DNA of 18,674 bases, from the NCBI GenBank assembly GCA_964648465.1, contig CAZYMU010000042.1:1-18674 (forward strand), written 5' to 3'. Under the pieces are notes generated by a model. That model saw only the letters and a program-made list of their open reading frames with translations, had not been told where the DNA came from and ran no database searches. The position numbers and the translations under genes were made by a program. Numbering within the stretch: position 1 is the stretch's first letter; every line of letters begins with the position of its first letter. Below are positions 1 through 7,206 of the stretch, one piece after another. Source of the DNA: Aminicenans sp964648465 (lineage in GTDB: Bacteria > Acidobacteriota > Aminicenantia > Aminicenantales > Aminicenantaceae).

Positions 1-210
1 TATACAGTGCTCACACATCCATCAGGCCCGACTTTGTCGGGTTCCCTCGAAGATCAACTCATAAAGGCTAAATCTTTCAATGTCACTTCCTCCATCCCCT
101 CAAATTCATATGCTTTACGCTGTTAAGTTGTGACCTAACCTAGGCTATGGAATAAAGCAGTTATAAGGATTTCATGGAGAACGATAAAAACTGGTTTTAA
201 TTATTATAAT
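1..210. other. Left-edge stretch without a gene
   Basis: I see no coding region here; it lies downstream of the minus-strand pseudouridine synthase. The only local structure is a perfect six-base-pair hairpin (CCCGAC, loop TTT, GTCGGG) at 27-41. It is not followed by a T tract on either strand, so I do not call it a terminator. Confidence 0.5.
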
Positions 211-933
211 TTATAAGCCTACTTTTATTTTGAGCCTTGAAACTTCTACCGAATTCAGATAGCGCCAATGCCCTTTCTTCAGTTTATCTATAGACAAATC
301 GGAAAATTTTATCCTCCGCAGCTTCAAGACCCTGTGTCCGATAGTCTCAAAAAGTCTTCTGATTTCCCTCTTTCTGCCCTCATGGATCTCGATTCTGAAT
401 TGAGAGTTTTTCGAATCAGCTGCGATTTGAGTGATTTTTACTGGAGCCGTCCTTTTCCTGTCAAGATAAATCCCTTTTTCTAATCTCAAAAGGCCGGAAT
501 GGTCAGGCTTGCCTTTCACTTTCACCATATATACTTTTTTTATCTTATATTTTGGGTGCATTAAACGATAAGCCATTTCTCCATCGTTTGTTAAAAGCAA
601 AAGCCCTTCTGTTTCAAAATCCAATCGGCCCACAGGAAAGACTCTTCTTCCAAGAGATGGAAGCAGGTCCATGATTGTAGGCCTTTGGAATGGATCCTTC
701 ATAGTGACAAGATAACCAGACGGCTTATTCAGAAGCAAATATTTAAAACCCTTATCTTCCTTGACTATTTTTCCATTAACCTCTACTTTGTCTTCTTCCG
801 TGTCTATCTTGTAGCCTAATATCTGGATAGCTTCGCCATTGACTTTGACTTTCCCTACAGCAATCATTTTATCTGCCTCCCTTCTTGAGGCAATCCCACA
901 ATGAGAGAGAAATTTATTTAATCTAACCTGCAT
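211..933 (-). CDS. rluB: rRNA pseudouridine synthase, RsuA/RluB family
   Basis: Converts a uridine in ribosomal RNA to pseudouridine in the cytoplasm. The 240-residue protein has an N-terminal S4 RNA-binding domain (about residues 2-50, starting RLNKFLSHCGIASRREAD) followed by the pseudouridine synthase domain. The family signature GRLDFETEGLLLLTNDG contains the catalytic aspartate D105, and the C-terminal part has the family's RKREIRR segment. Length and domain order are normal for RsuA/RluB/RluE/RluF, so nothing seems truncated. The ATG at 933 is the usual family start, right before the S4 domain, but no clear ribosome binding site precedes it: the nearest purine-rich sequence, AGGCGG, lies about 11 bases upstream. 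A copy of the 12-base box (928-939) covers this start codon. The outer-membrane protein gene ends 31 bases upstream, so co-transcription is possible. The choice of rluB over rsuA or rluE is a best guess; the exact target uridine cannot be read from sequence. Confidence 0.93.
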   Translation of the reverse strand: MQVRLNKFLSHCGIASRREADKMIAVGKVKVNGEAIQILGYKIDTEEDKVEVNGKIVKEDKGFKYLLLNKPSGYLVTMKDPFQRPTIMDLLPSLGRRVFPVGRLDFETEGLLLLTNDGEMAYRLMHPKYKIKKVYMVKVKGKPDHSGLLRLEKGIYLDRKRTAPVKITQIAADSKNSQFRIEIHEGRKREIRRLFETIGHRVLKLRRIKFSDLSIDKLKKGHWRYLNSVEVSRLKIKVGL

Positions 934-939
934 TATTCA
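928..939 (+). repeat. 12-base box, copy 1 (CTGCATTATTCA)
   Basis: One mismatch from CTGGATTATTCA at 18360 and 18544. The longer string AACCTGCATTATTCAC shares its flanks with the 18544 copy. It overlaps the start codon of the pseudouridine synthase, so part of the match may be constrained by coding. Confidence 0.4.
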
Positions 940-964
940 CAAAACCGCCTAAGCCATAAAAAAA

Positions 965-1528
965 TTAAAAATAGATGTTAAATCCCCCTGCAATCGTAAA
1001 ATCTCCTAATTTTAGATCTCTTTCATCAATATTCACTTTAACTTGATTGTACTTACCCTCAGCAAGAAGAGAAAATTTATTCCCCAAGTGTAATTCCATG
1101 CCCAATCCAAAATTGAATCCTTTATCCTTATCTTTATCTATATTATGAATGTCAACCGTGTAATATCCATAACCCACAGTAATATAGGGTTGAAAAACAA
1201 GAATAGGAAAAAAATATTTCAGATTCAAGCCAATGAAACTGTAATCGATCTGTCTCTCTCCCCAGTCAAACGTCCCAAATTCTTTGAGTTCAAGATTATG
1301 TGCAGCCTGGAAGTAATTAACTTCAAGAGCTATCATCATAAATTTAATACCTGCCCGAGCTCCATAAAGAAAAGTAGTATCAGTATTAAATTCAACATTA
1401 TTAAGGCTCGGTTTCTGAGCAGAATACCCAGCCTGCACACCTAAATAAAAGCCACCATGTCCGTAAACATCTGATGCAAATATTATAAAAAACCCAAAAA
1501 GCAAAATTGGCATCCATTTTCTTTTCAT
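965..1528 (-). CDS. Small outer-membrane beta-barrel protein
   Basis: Predicted 187-residue exported protein of the porin-like outer-membrane beta-barrel class. It begins with a clear signal peptide (MKRKWMPILLFGFFIIFASDVYG, cleaved before HGGFY). The rest alternates hydrophobic and polar residues with many aromatics (GGFYLGVQAGYS, PYITVGYGYYTV, FTIAGGFNIYF) and ends in Phe, as expected for a substrate of the BAM insertion machinery. An in-frame ATG exists at 1621, but it would add 31 hydrophilic residues before the signal peptide. The ATG at 1528 has GGAG six bases upstream, so I chose it. The role is unknown; about eight strands would fit the length, as in OmpA/OmpW-like or opacity-type barrels. 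The gene lies just upstream of the pseudouridine synthase and is divergent from the permease pair. Confidence 0.8.
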   Translation of the reverse strand: MKRKWMPILLFGFFIIFASDVYGHGGFYLGVQAGYSAQKPSLNNVEFNTDTTFLYGARAGIKFMMIALEVNYFQAAHNLELKEFGTFDWGERQIDYSFIGLNLKYFFPILVFQPYITVGYGYYTVDIHNIDKDKDKGFNFGLGMELHLGNKFSLLAEGKYNQVKVNIDERDLKLGDFTIAGGFNIYF

Positions 1529-1534
1529 TTTTTT

Positions 1535-1538
1535 CTCC
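1535..1538 (-). promoter_or_regulatory. Ribosome binding site deciding the start of the beta-barrel protein
   Basis: GGAG on the minus strand with a six-A spacer before the ATG at 1528. It favours this start over the in-frame ATGs at 1540 and 1621, and places the hydrophobic signal peptide at the N-terminus. Confidence 0.7.
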
Positions 1539-1584
1539 ATAATTCTCGTTACAACTGGCAGCTTCTTCAGTTTAACATATTGGC

Positions 1585-1596
1585 CTAGATTATTCA
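1585..1596 (+). repeat. 12-base box, copy 2 (CTAGATTATTCA)
   Basis: One mismatch from CTGGATTATTCA. It lies 57 bases upstream of the chosen start of the beta-barrel gene, in its probable leader. Confidence 0.35.
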
Positions 1597-1678
1597 TCTT
1601 ATCCAAATCTATTATCAGCAATTTTCACCTCTGGGTGAGCAGAGAGTAAAAACCTTTCCTTATTTTTTACGTATCATA

Positions 1679-1684
1679 TATAAT
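1679..1684 (+). promoter_or_regulatory. Possible -10 element for the permease pair
   Basis: A perfect TATAAT lies 20 bases upstream of the ATG at 1705. No convincing -35 hexamer sits 16-18 bases before it (the best is TTCCTT), so this is weak support only. Confidence 0.28.
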
Positions 1685-1704
1685 GTAAACTCATAGGTAA
1701 AAAA

Positions 1705-2931
1705 ATGGCAAGAATCCATGTTGGCGAATCTTTTTGGATGGCCATGAGCTCTTTCTGGGAAAATAAACTGCGAACATTCCTGACTTTATTAGGTATCATC
1801 ATAGGTGTCCTTGCAATAATAGCTGTCGTTTCAATAATCCAGGGCCTCAACAATTATGTCTACACGAAAATGTCTTTTTATGGAGCAAACGACTTTTCTG
1901 TCACCAAGTTTTCCTTCGTGAGAAGCCTGGCAGAATTCCGGGAACAGATGAAACGGAAAGATATCACCCTTGAAGACAGGAAACTCCTTCTCAGGCAGTG
2001 CAAATCATGTGATTTAATAGGAGCTTCTGTTGGAACCAGCAGAACAGTAAAATTCAGAAATCGGTCTTTAAAGAATGTGTCCATTAACGGCTTAACATAT
2101 CTTGACCATATGATAGGGTCTGTTATGGAACTCGAAAGAGGACGACATATTCAGAAAGAAGATGAAGACCGATCTCGTAGAACATGTACAATTGGTACAG
2201 ATATTAAGGATAAGCTGTTTCCTTTTTTAGACCCTTTAGGAAAATGGATCAAGATCGGCAACCGTAATTTCCTTATCGTTGGAATCGGGAAGAAAAAAGG
2301 GAAAATTCTAGGAATGACTCAAGACAACTATGTTCGGATTCCCATTACGACATTCCATAAAATATTCGGCTCAAGAAGAAGCATCAATATCAATATTCAC
2401 ACTTCCTCTCAGGATCAGATGAAAATCGCTCAGGAGGAAGTAAGGACAATCCTCCGTTCCAAGCGACATCTCCCTTTCAATAAGTCTGATGACTTTGCTT
2501 TCCAGACTTCTGATACATTTATTCAATTTTACAAAACAGCAACGACAGGAATTTATTTTGCTGTGATCGCAATCTCATCTCTTGCTCTTTTAGTAGGAGG
2601 AATTGTTGTCATGAACATCATGCTTGTTGCAGTCACAGAAAGGACTAAAGAAATAGGCATCCGCATGGCAGTAGGAGCCCGGAGGAAGGACATATTATTG
2701 CAATTTTTAATCGAAGCAGTCATTCTTTCTGCTTCAGGCGGCATAATTGGCATCTTTCTAGGGTTTATTCTGGCAAAAATTGTTACCGCTTTATCTTCAA
2801 TGCCCTCAACTCTGGATCCTGTTTCTGTCGTTGTTGCAATTTTGGTGTCAGGTTCGATTGGCATATTTTTCGGCATTTATCCGGCAAACAAAGCCGCCAA
2901 ACTGGATCCTGTTGAGGCCCTCAGAGCATAA
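1705..2931 (+). CDS. MacB/FtsX-type ABC transporter permease, first of two
   Basis: Inner-membrane permease (408 residues) of the MacB/LolC/FtsX superfamily. These use ATP hydrolysis by a separate partner to drive periplasmic events such as lipoprotein or peptide extraction, rather than classical pore transport. One membrane helix lies near residues 25-45 (FLTLLGIIIGVLAIIAVVSI). A large periplasmic MacB_PCD-like domain follows, then a C-terminal FtsX domain with three helices. The conserved cytoplasmic segment MNIMLVAVTERTKEIGIRMA sits after the second helix, followed by GARRKDILLQFLIEA, which contacts the ATPase in this superfamily. The C-terminal KLDPVEALRA is the usual ending. A weak purine stretch precedes the ATG. 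The next permease gene starts two bases after this stop, so the two are surely one operon and probably form a heterodimer. No ATPase (LolD/MacB type) is in the window. The substrate is unknown. Confidence 0.92.
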   Translation: MARIHVGESFWMAMSSFWENKLRTFLTLLGIIIGVLAIIAVVSIIQGLNNYVYTKMSFYGANDFSVTKFSFVRSLAEFREQMKRKDITLEDRKLLLRQCKSCDLIGASVGTSRTVKFRNRSLKNVSINGLTYLDHMIGSVMELERGRHIQKEDEDRSRRTCTIGTDIKDKLFPFLDPLGKWIKIGNRNFLIVGIGKKKGKILGMTQDNYVRIPITTFHKIFGSRRSININIHTSSQDQMKIAQEEVRTILRSKRHLPFNKSDDFAFQTSDTFIQFYKTATTGIYFAVIAISSLALLVGGIVVMNIMLVAVTERTKEIGIRMAVGARRKDILLQFLIEAVILSASGGIIGIFLGFILAKIVTALSSMPSTLDPVSVVVAILVSGSIGIFFGIYPANKAAKLDPVEALRA

Positions 2932-2933
2932 TA

Positions 2934-4181
2934 ATGAGACTAGGAATCATCAAAGAAATATTTCGTATGGCTATTGATTCCATTAAATCCCATAAACTCC
3001 GGTCTTTCCTTACGCTGCTGGGAATTGTTATCGGTGTTATGACTGTTATTGGGATGGTTTCTATTATCCAGGGACTAAACCGTTCTTTTCTCAGCCAACT
3101 TGAATCTGTTGGTTCAGACATTATCGGTGTGGTCAAATACGAACCTGGAATTCATACAGGGAACCTTTCCGAAGAAGAAAGACATCGAAAAGACCTCACT
3201 TTTGAAGATGCGATGGCTATTGAAGAAGAATGCCCTCTGGTTAAAGCCGTAGCTGTGGACATTTCCGTAGATATATTTGAAGAGATAACCATTAAATACC
3301 AGAATATTAAAGTGCAGGATGCCATAATTATAGGCATGAACGAAAGATGGCCCCTGGTCCTATCTGTTTATCTTCCTAGAGAAGGGAGATTCTTAACAGA
3401 ATCCGATATTACTCACCGTACCAGAGTATGTGTTCTCGGGGCTGAACTGGAAGAGACTCTATTTCCACATACTCAAGCCATTGGAAAAGAAATTAAAATA
3501 GGTCCGGAAAAATTCTTAGTTGTTGGAGTGCTTGAGAAAAGAGGGTCAATGTTCGGGCAGAGTCAGGACAATCTTGTGGGTATTCCCATTACGACCCTTA
3601 TGAAATATTTCCCGTATGATCTTGAAAATATCGAGATTACACTTACACCAAAAAAGCACGGCTACATCCAGGAAACCATTGAACAGGTTATTAATGTACT
3701 CCGGAAACGGAGAAAAGTCGGATTCGGAAAACCAAATGACTTCGCTGTTTACACCCAGGACACTATAATTGACCTCTATAACCAGCTTACTGGAGCTGCT
3801 TACCTTGTTATGATTGTTATTTCCTCAATCAGCCTGCTTGTAGGTGGAATCGGGGTCATGAACATAATGCTTGTCTCAGTTAAAGAAAGAACAAGAGAGA
3901 TTGGGATACGCAAAGCTATCGGAGCCCGCCCCATAGATATCCTCAGGCAGTTTCTAATCGAAGCAATCTTTCTAACCGGAACAGGCGGTGTCATTGGCAT
4001 AATCATTGGCTTCTGCATCGCTTTTCTCGTCAAGGCTGTAACTCCACTGCCTGCATCAGTAACACTCTGGTCAGTATTTCTGGGCTTTTTTGTTTCTGTT
4101 TCTGTCGGTTTATTCTTCGGAATCCTTCCCGCCCAAAAAGCCGCTAAAACAGACCCTATTGTTTGCCTAAGATACGAATGA
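2934..4181 (+). CDS. MacB/FtsX-type ABC transporter permease, second of two
   Basis: A 415-residue inner-membrane permease, paralogous over its length to the preceding gene. It has the same order: helix 1 (FLTLLGIVIGVMTVIGMVSI), a periplasmic MacB_PCD-like domain, and an FtsX domain containing MNIMLVSVKERTREIGIRKA and GARPIDILRQFLIEA. It ends in the typical KTDPIVCLRYE. Shared blocks such as RSFLTLLGIVIGV and the HLPFNK/KVGFGKPNDFA region show an ancient tandem duplication, but the proteins have diverged enough to suggest separate roles in a heterodimer. The ATG lies two bases after the upstream stop, with only a loose AGAG in the end of the upstream gene, so translational coupling is likely. 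The ATPase partner must be encoded elsewhere. LolC/LolE-like, MacB-like or an unassigned exporter are all possible; I cannot choose between them. Confidence 0.92.
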   Translation: MRLGIIKEIFRMAIDSIKSHKLRSFLTLLGIVIGVMTVIGMVSIIQGLNRSFLSQLESVGSDIIGVVKYEPGIHTGNLSEEERHRKDLTFEDAMAIEEECPLVKAVAVDISVDIFEEITIKYQNIKVQDAIIIGMNERWPLVLSVYLPREGRFLTESDITHRTRVCVLGAELEETLFPHTQAIGKEIKIGPEKFLVVGVLEKRGSMFGQSQDNLVGIPITTLMKYFPYDLENIEITLTPKKHGYIQETIEQVINVLRKRRKVGFGKPNDFAVYTQDTIIDLYNQLTGAAYLVMIVISSISLLVGGIGVMNIMLVSVKERTREIGIRKAIGARPIDILRQFLIEAIFLTGTGGVIGIIIGFCIAFLVKAVTPLPASVTLWSVFLGFFVSVSVGLFFGILPAQKAAKTDPIVCLRYE

Positions 4182-4229
4182 TATGGCCAAAGGCATTTTC
4201 AGTTTCACAGTATAGAGAAACTAATATAA

Positions 4230-5429
4230 TTATGAAGTTAATAGTTTTTTGATATGTTTCTCTGCTTTATCTAGTGCCAATTCAAGATTTTTCACTTCTT
4301 CTCCTGCGATCTGAACAATAGAGGGCTGTCCTCCTCCTTTCCCTTTTATCAAAGAAGAAACAAGGGGAATTAGTTCCCTCATATCAACACCAAGAGCCTC
4401 GGAAGATGCCATCACCACATGGGCACTGTTTTTTAATCTCAACCCATAGAGAACAACATAGTCGCCTTTTTTTACGATGCTTAAAGCCAAAAATCTTACT
4501 TCTTCAAGCGTCCTTTCCGTGAATATATTTTTGATTATCCTTTCCTTTGCATTTTTGACAATTTCCAATGCTTCCAATTGAGAAATTCTCCTCTGCATCT
4601 TTTTATTTTTTCTCTTTTGATCTTTTAAATCCGCAAAAAGCCTTTCTAACGATGGGACTACTTCGCAGGCACCAACAGTTAACCGGACAGCTATTTGACG
4701 AATTAGACTATTCTTAATTATATAATCATGTAGTGCCCTCTCTCCACAGACAAACTCAAATCTTATATTATTTCTGAACCTTTCCCACTTCAAGATTTTA
4801 ATCAAGCCTATCTCCCCGGTCCTACGTGGATGAGTCCCCCCACAGGCTGAATAATCAAAATCTGATATATTAACAACCCGAATGAGCCCCTTTTTTTTGG
4901 AGGGTTTTCTTAACGGAACGTCCATTATCTTCTCTTCTGGAATGAAAAATGATTTAATTTCCCCATCTTTAAAAACGATCTCGTTTGCCAATTTTTCAAC
5001 TTTCTCCACATCCCCATCTGTAGTGTTCCTCAAATCCATTTCAAGAGTGGAAAAATCCTGCCCTAAATGGAAAGAAAGTGTTTTTGCTCTGTACAGCTTA
5101 TAAAAACTCTGTGAAAGAATATGCTGTCCTGCATGCTGCTGCATATGGTCAAAACGTCTATTCCAATAAACTTTCCCCCCGATATTTTCTAATTCCACAT
5201 TCTCCTCAAGAACATGAAGAATTTTCCCTTTTTCTTCGATTACATTTATGACCTGAATTCCGTTTATGGTTCCTTTATCAAAAGGCTGGCCTCCTGATTC
5301 CGGATAAAAACAGGTTTGATCAAGAATTAAAGCTGGCTTTCCTTCATAGATGAGTTTATCCAGAACTTTTGCTTCAAACTCCACGTGGTATTGGTCTTCA
5401 AAATATAGGCGTATGGTCTCGTCGCTCAT
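4230..5429 (-). CDS. alaX: Alanyl-tRNA editing protein, AlaX long form
   Basis: Free-standing trans-editing enzyme that hydrolyses mischarged tRNA(Ala), typically Ser-tRNA(Ala), in the cytoplasm. The 399 residues match the long AlaX form. An N-terminal beta domain contains FYPESGGQPFDKG (about 41-53). The editing domain carries HxxxH (H99 and H103, in HAGQHILS) and CxxxH (C196 and H200, in CGGTH), which together bind zinc. A coiled middle section follows (about 260-300), then a DHHA1 domain ending in GKGGGQPSIVQIAG. There is no aminoacylation domain, so this is not an alanyl-tRNA synthetase fragment: the N-terminus is complete, with its own start. The ATG overlaps the RNase HIII stop as ATGA, and GAGG lies five bases upstream, so the gene is translated coupled to RNase HIII. 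Confidence 0.92.
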   Translation of the reverse strand: MSDETIRLYFEDQYHVEFEAKVLDKLIYEGKPALILDQTCFYPESGGQPFDKGTINGIQVINVIEEKGKILHVLEENVELENIGGKVYWNRRFDHMQQHAGQHILSQSFYKLYRAKTLSFHLGQDFSTLEMDLRNTTDGDVEKVEKLANEIVFKDGEIKSFFIPEEKIMDVPLRKPSKKKGLIRVVNISDFDYSACGGTHPRRTGEIGLIKILKWERFRNNIRFEFVCGERALHDYIIKNSLIRQIAVRLTVGACEVVPSLERLFADLKDQKRKNKKMQRRISQLEALEIVKNAKERIIKNIFTERTLEEVRFLALSIVKKGDYVVLYGLRLKNSAHVVMASSEALGVDMRELIPLVSSLIKGKGGGQPSIVQIAGEEVKNLELALDKAEKHIKKLLTS

Positions 5430-6106
5430 GTAAGCCTCTCTCCAACCGCTTCCAGAATACGCTGTGTCAGTTTAAAATGTTTCTTTGCCACTCTATCCAG
5501 AATCTGTCTTCCATGCTTCATAACAAGCTTCCCCCCTACTTCCTCCGCCATAGAAGAGGAACCTTTTGGCAGGTCCATTCCTATATCTTGAGAAAGAAAA
5601 TAGAGCCGCCTTAAAAATTCAGACCTTGCAAGTATTGAGGCTGCTGCAACTGCCATATCTTCCTCTGCCTTTGGCTTTTGAATTAGTTCAATATTCCGTC
5701 CTTTTTTCATAAGTGCGTTAAGGACAAACAATTTATCCCCAAACTGGTCTGTTATTGCAAGGGAACACGGAGCCTCTTCAAGAATGTTTTCAATCACACG
5801 CGAATGTGCCCAGGCAAGCATCTTGTTGAGGTTTCTGAGTTTTTTATACAATTCATTATATTTTTCAGGTCCAATCACAACTAATGAATGTTTATATCCC
5901 TTTCTGATGTAATCAGCCAGTTCCCTGATACGATTGTCAGATAATCTCTTACTGTCTTTTACCCCAAGCTCTTTGAGAACCTTCCGCTGCTTGTCAGGGA
6001 GAAGAACCCCCGCCACTGAGAGTGGTCCAAAATAATCTCCTTTTCCAGATTCATCCGTCCCAATGTGCCCTTTTTCAACAGGAAACAGATTTGATTGACG
6101 CATCAT
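5426..6106 (-). CDS. rnhC: Ribonuclease HIII, short form
   Basis: Cleaves the RNA strand of RNA-DNA hybrids (R-loops, primers) in the cytoplasm. The glycine-rich start of the catalytic domain, GTDESGKGDYFGPL (residues 16-29), is the RNase HIII version of the RNase H2 motif, with D18 and E19 as the first two carboxylates. D120 in ITDQFG is the expected third. KPKAEEDMAVAAASILARSEF (about 144-164) is the conserved helix of the RNase HII/HIII fold. Unusually, only 15 residues precede the catalytic motif. Well-studied RNase HIII proteins such as that of Bacillus subtilis are roughly 300 residues and have an N-terminal TBP-like substrate-binding domain, absent here. There is no room for it upstream, because GGAG lies six bases before the chosen ATG. 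It shares a four-base overlap with alaX. RNase HII was considered, but GKGDYFGPL points to HIII. Confidence 0.88.
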   Translation of the reverse strand: MMRQSNLFPVEKGHIGTDESGKGDYFGPLSVAGVLLPDKQRKVLKELGVKDSKRLSDNRIRELADYIRKGYKHSLVVIGPEKYNELYKKLRNLNKMLAWAHSRVIENILEEAPCSLAITDQFGDKLFVLNALMKKGRNIELIQKPKAEEDMAVAAASILARSEFLRRLYFLSQDIGMDLPKGSSSMAEEVGGKLVMKHGRQILDRVAKKHFKLTQRILEAVGERLT

Positions 6107-6201
6107 TGTAATCTCCAGTACATACGGTCTTGGTATTTAATATTATAAATCATTAACATTAGAAACATTTCAAATTCACTGCCATGAGAAAAGAAATAAA
6201 A

Positions 6202-7197
6202 TCAAGTGACGCCACCGAATAAACAGATAATTAAGAACAAATAAATAATATAAAACCCTAATAAAATGAATCCTTTCATTTTTCCAAGACGGCAACCTAT
6301 CCGCACACTTACAAGCATGATGACCACAATTAAAATCATATAAGGGAATGAAAAGTTTATTACATTTAATTCAACCTTTATGGGTCTGACAATAGAAGCA
6401 ACCCCGATAATCCATAAAATATTTAGAATATCCGCTCCGAGAATGTTGCCAACTGCAATTTCCCCTTCTCTTCTAAGGGCTGCGGTAATGCATGTGCTAA
6501 TTTCAGGAAGAGAAGTGCCAATAGCGATAATTGTAAGGCCAATAACTGTTTCGGAAATAGAAAAATAGAGAGCTATATTTTTGGCTGCCCAAACAATTAT
6601 GTAGCTTGTTACAATGACACCTGAAAGTCCAGCGAGAAATAGCAATGCAGGCTGTTTTAACTGGGCCCTTACTAAATGAGGGAATTTATCTTTATTACCG
6701 CCTGAACCCTCATCATTATTTTGAGAGTTCTTATCGAATCTATAATTTCGGTTTTTAAGAATGAAAATATAATAAATGCATAGTATAACAATAAGTAAAA
6801 AGCCCTCAATCCGACCAAATATTCCATTTCTTGCCAAATAGTAAGCTAAAACATCAATTGACACTAGAAAAATCCCGACTGCTTTGAGTATCCGGCAGTT
6901 TACAAGAATTGCTGTTGGCGCAAGAACTGCGGCGAAAGCAAGAGCTATCCCATCATCGCAAATAACAGAGCCAACAGCATTTCCCAACGCGATTTCAGGG
7001 TGGCCTAAAAAGGCTGCCCATACGGAAACACAAAATTCAGGCGCTGTAGTTGCTAGGCCAACGAGTACAATCCCTATAATCATTTTAGGGATGTTCAAGA
7101 TTTTAGCTATGCTGGAGGCTCCTTCGACAAAAAAACTAGCAGACTTAAACAGGACAGTAAAAGAAACAATCATAGAAATAAAATATATATAAATCAT
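6202..7197 (-). CDS. CaCA-family sodium/calcium exchanger-like membrane protein
   Basis: Predicted inner-membrane cation antiporter of the Ca2+:cation antiporter (CaCA) superfamily, 331 residues. It has two homologous halves of about five helices joined by a charged cytoplasmic loop (about residues 150-185, rich in N, D, K and G). The two ion-binding alpha repeats are visible. Repeat 1 is GLATTAPEFCVSVWAAFLG (E54), followed by GNAVGSVICDDG. Repeat 2 is GTSLPEISTCITAALRREG, followed by GNILGADILN. Repeat 1 departs from the usual GNxxGSNxxN: the SN pair reads SV and is followed by CDD, so ion selectivity may differ from calcium. The start is nine bases after the amidohydrolase stop with no clear Shine-Dalgarno sequence, suggesting coupling; the ATG at 7173 is an alternative. 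It is probably the last gene of the unit with the amidohydrolase and metallo-hydrolase. Confidence 0.88.
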   Translation of the reverse strand: MIYIYFISMIVSFTVLFKSASFFVEGASSIAKILNIPKMIIGIVLVGLATTAPEFCVSVWAAFLGHPEIALGNAVGSVICDDGIALAFAAVLAPTAILVNCRILKAVGIFLVSIDVLAYYLARNGIFGRIEGFLLIVILCIYYIFILKNRNYRFDKNSQNNDEGSGGNKDKFPHLVRAQLKQPALLFLAGLSGVIVTSYIIVWAAKNIALYFSISETVIGLTIIAIGTSLPEISTCITAALRREGEIAVGNILGADILNILWIIGVASIVRPIKVELNVINFSFPYMILIVVIMLVSVRIGCRLGKMKGFILLGFYIIYLFLIICLFGGVT

Positions 7198-7206
7198 TTT
7201 AGTGCG

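Noticed and set aside
27..41. Perfect hairpin CCCGAC-TTT-GTCGGG as a transcription terminator
   Set aside because: No T tract follows on either strand, and it is about 170 bases from the nearest gene end.
268..483. Plus-strand open frame inside the pseudouridine synthase gene
   Set aside because: It is the shadow of a well-supported gene on the other strand and has no recognisable motif or start signal.
965..1621. Longer start (ATG 1621) for the beta-barrel protein
   Set aside because: It would bury the signal peptide 31 residues in, while GGAG is well placed for the ATG at 1528.
4230..5429. Truncated alanyl-tRNA synthetase
   Set aside because: The protein has its own N-terminus and a complete AlaX editing domain plus DHHA1, with no trace of the catalytic aminoacylation domain before it.
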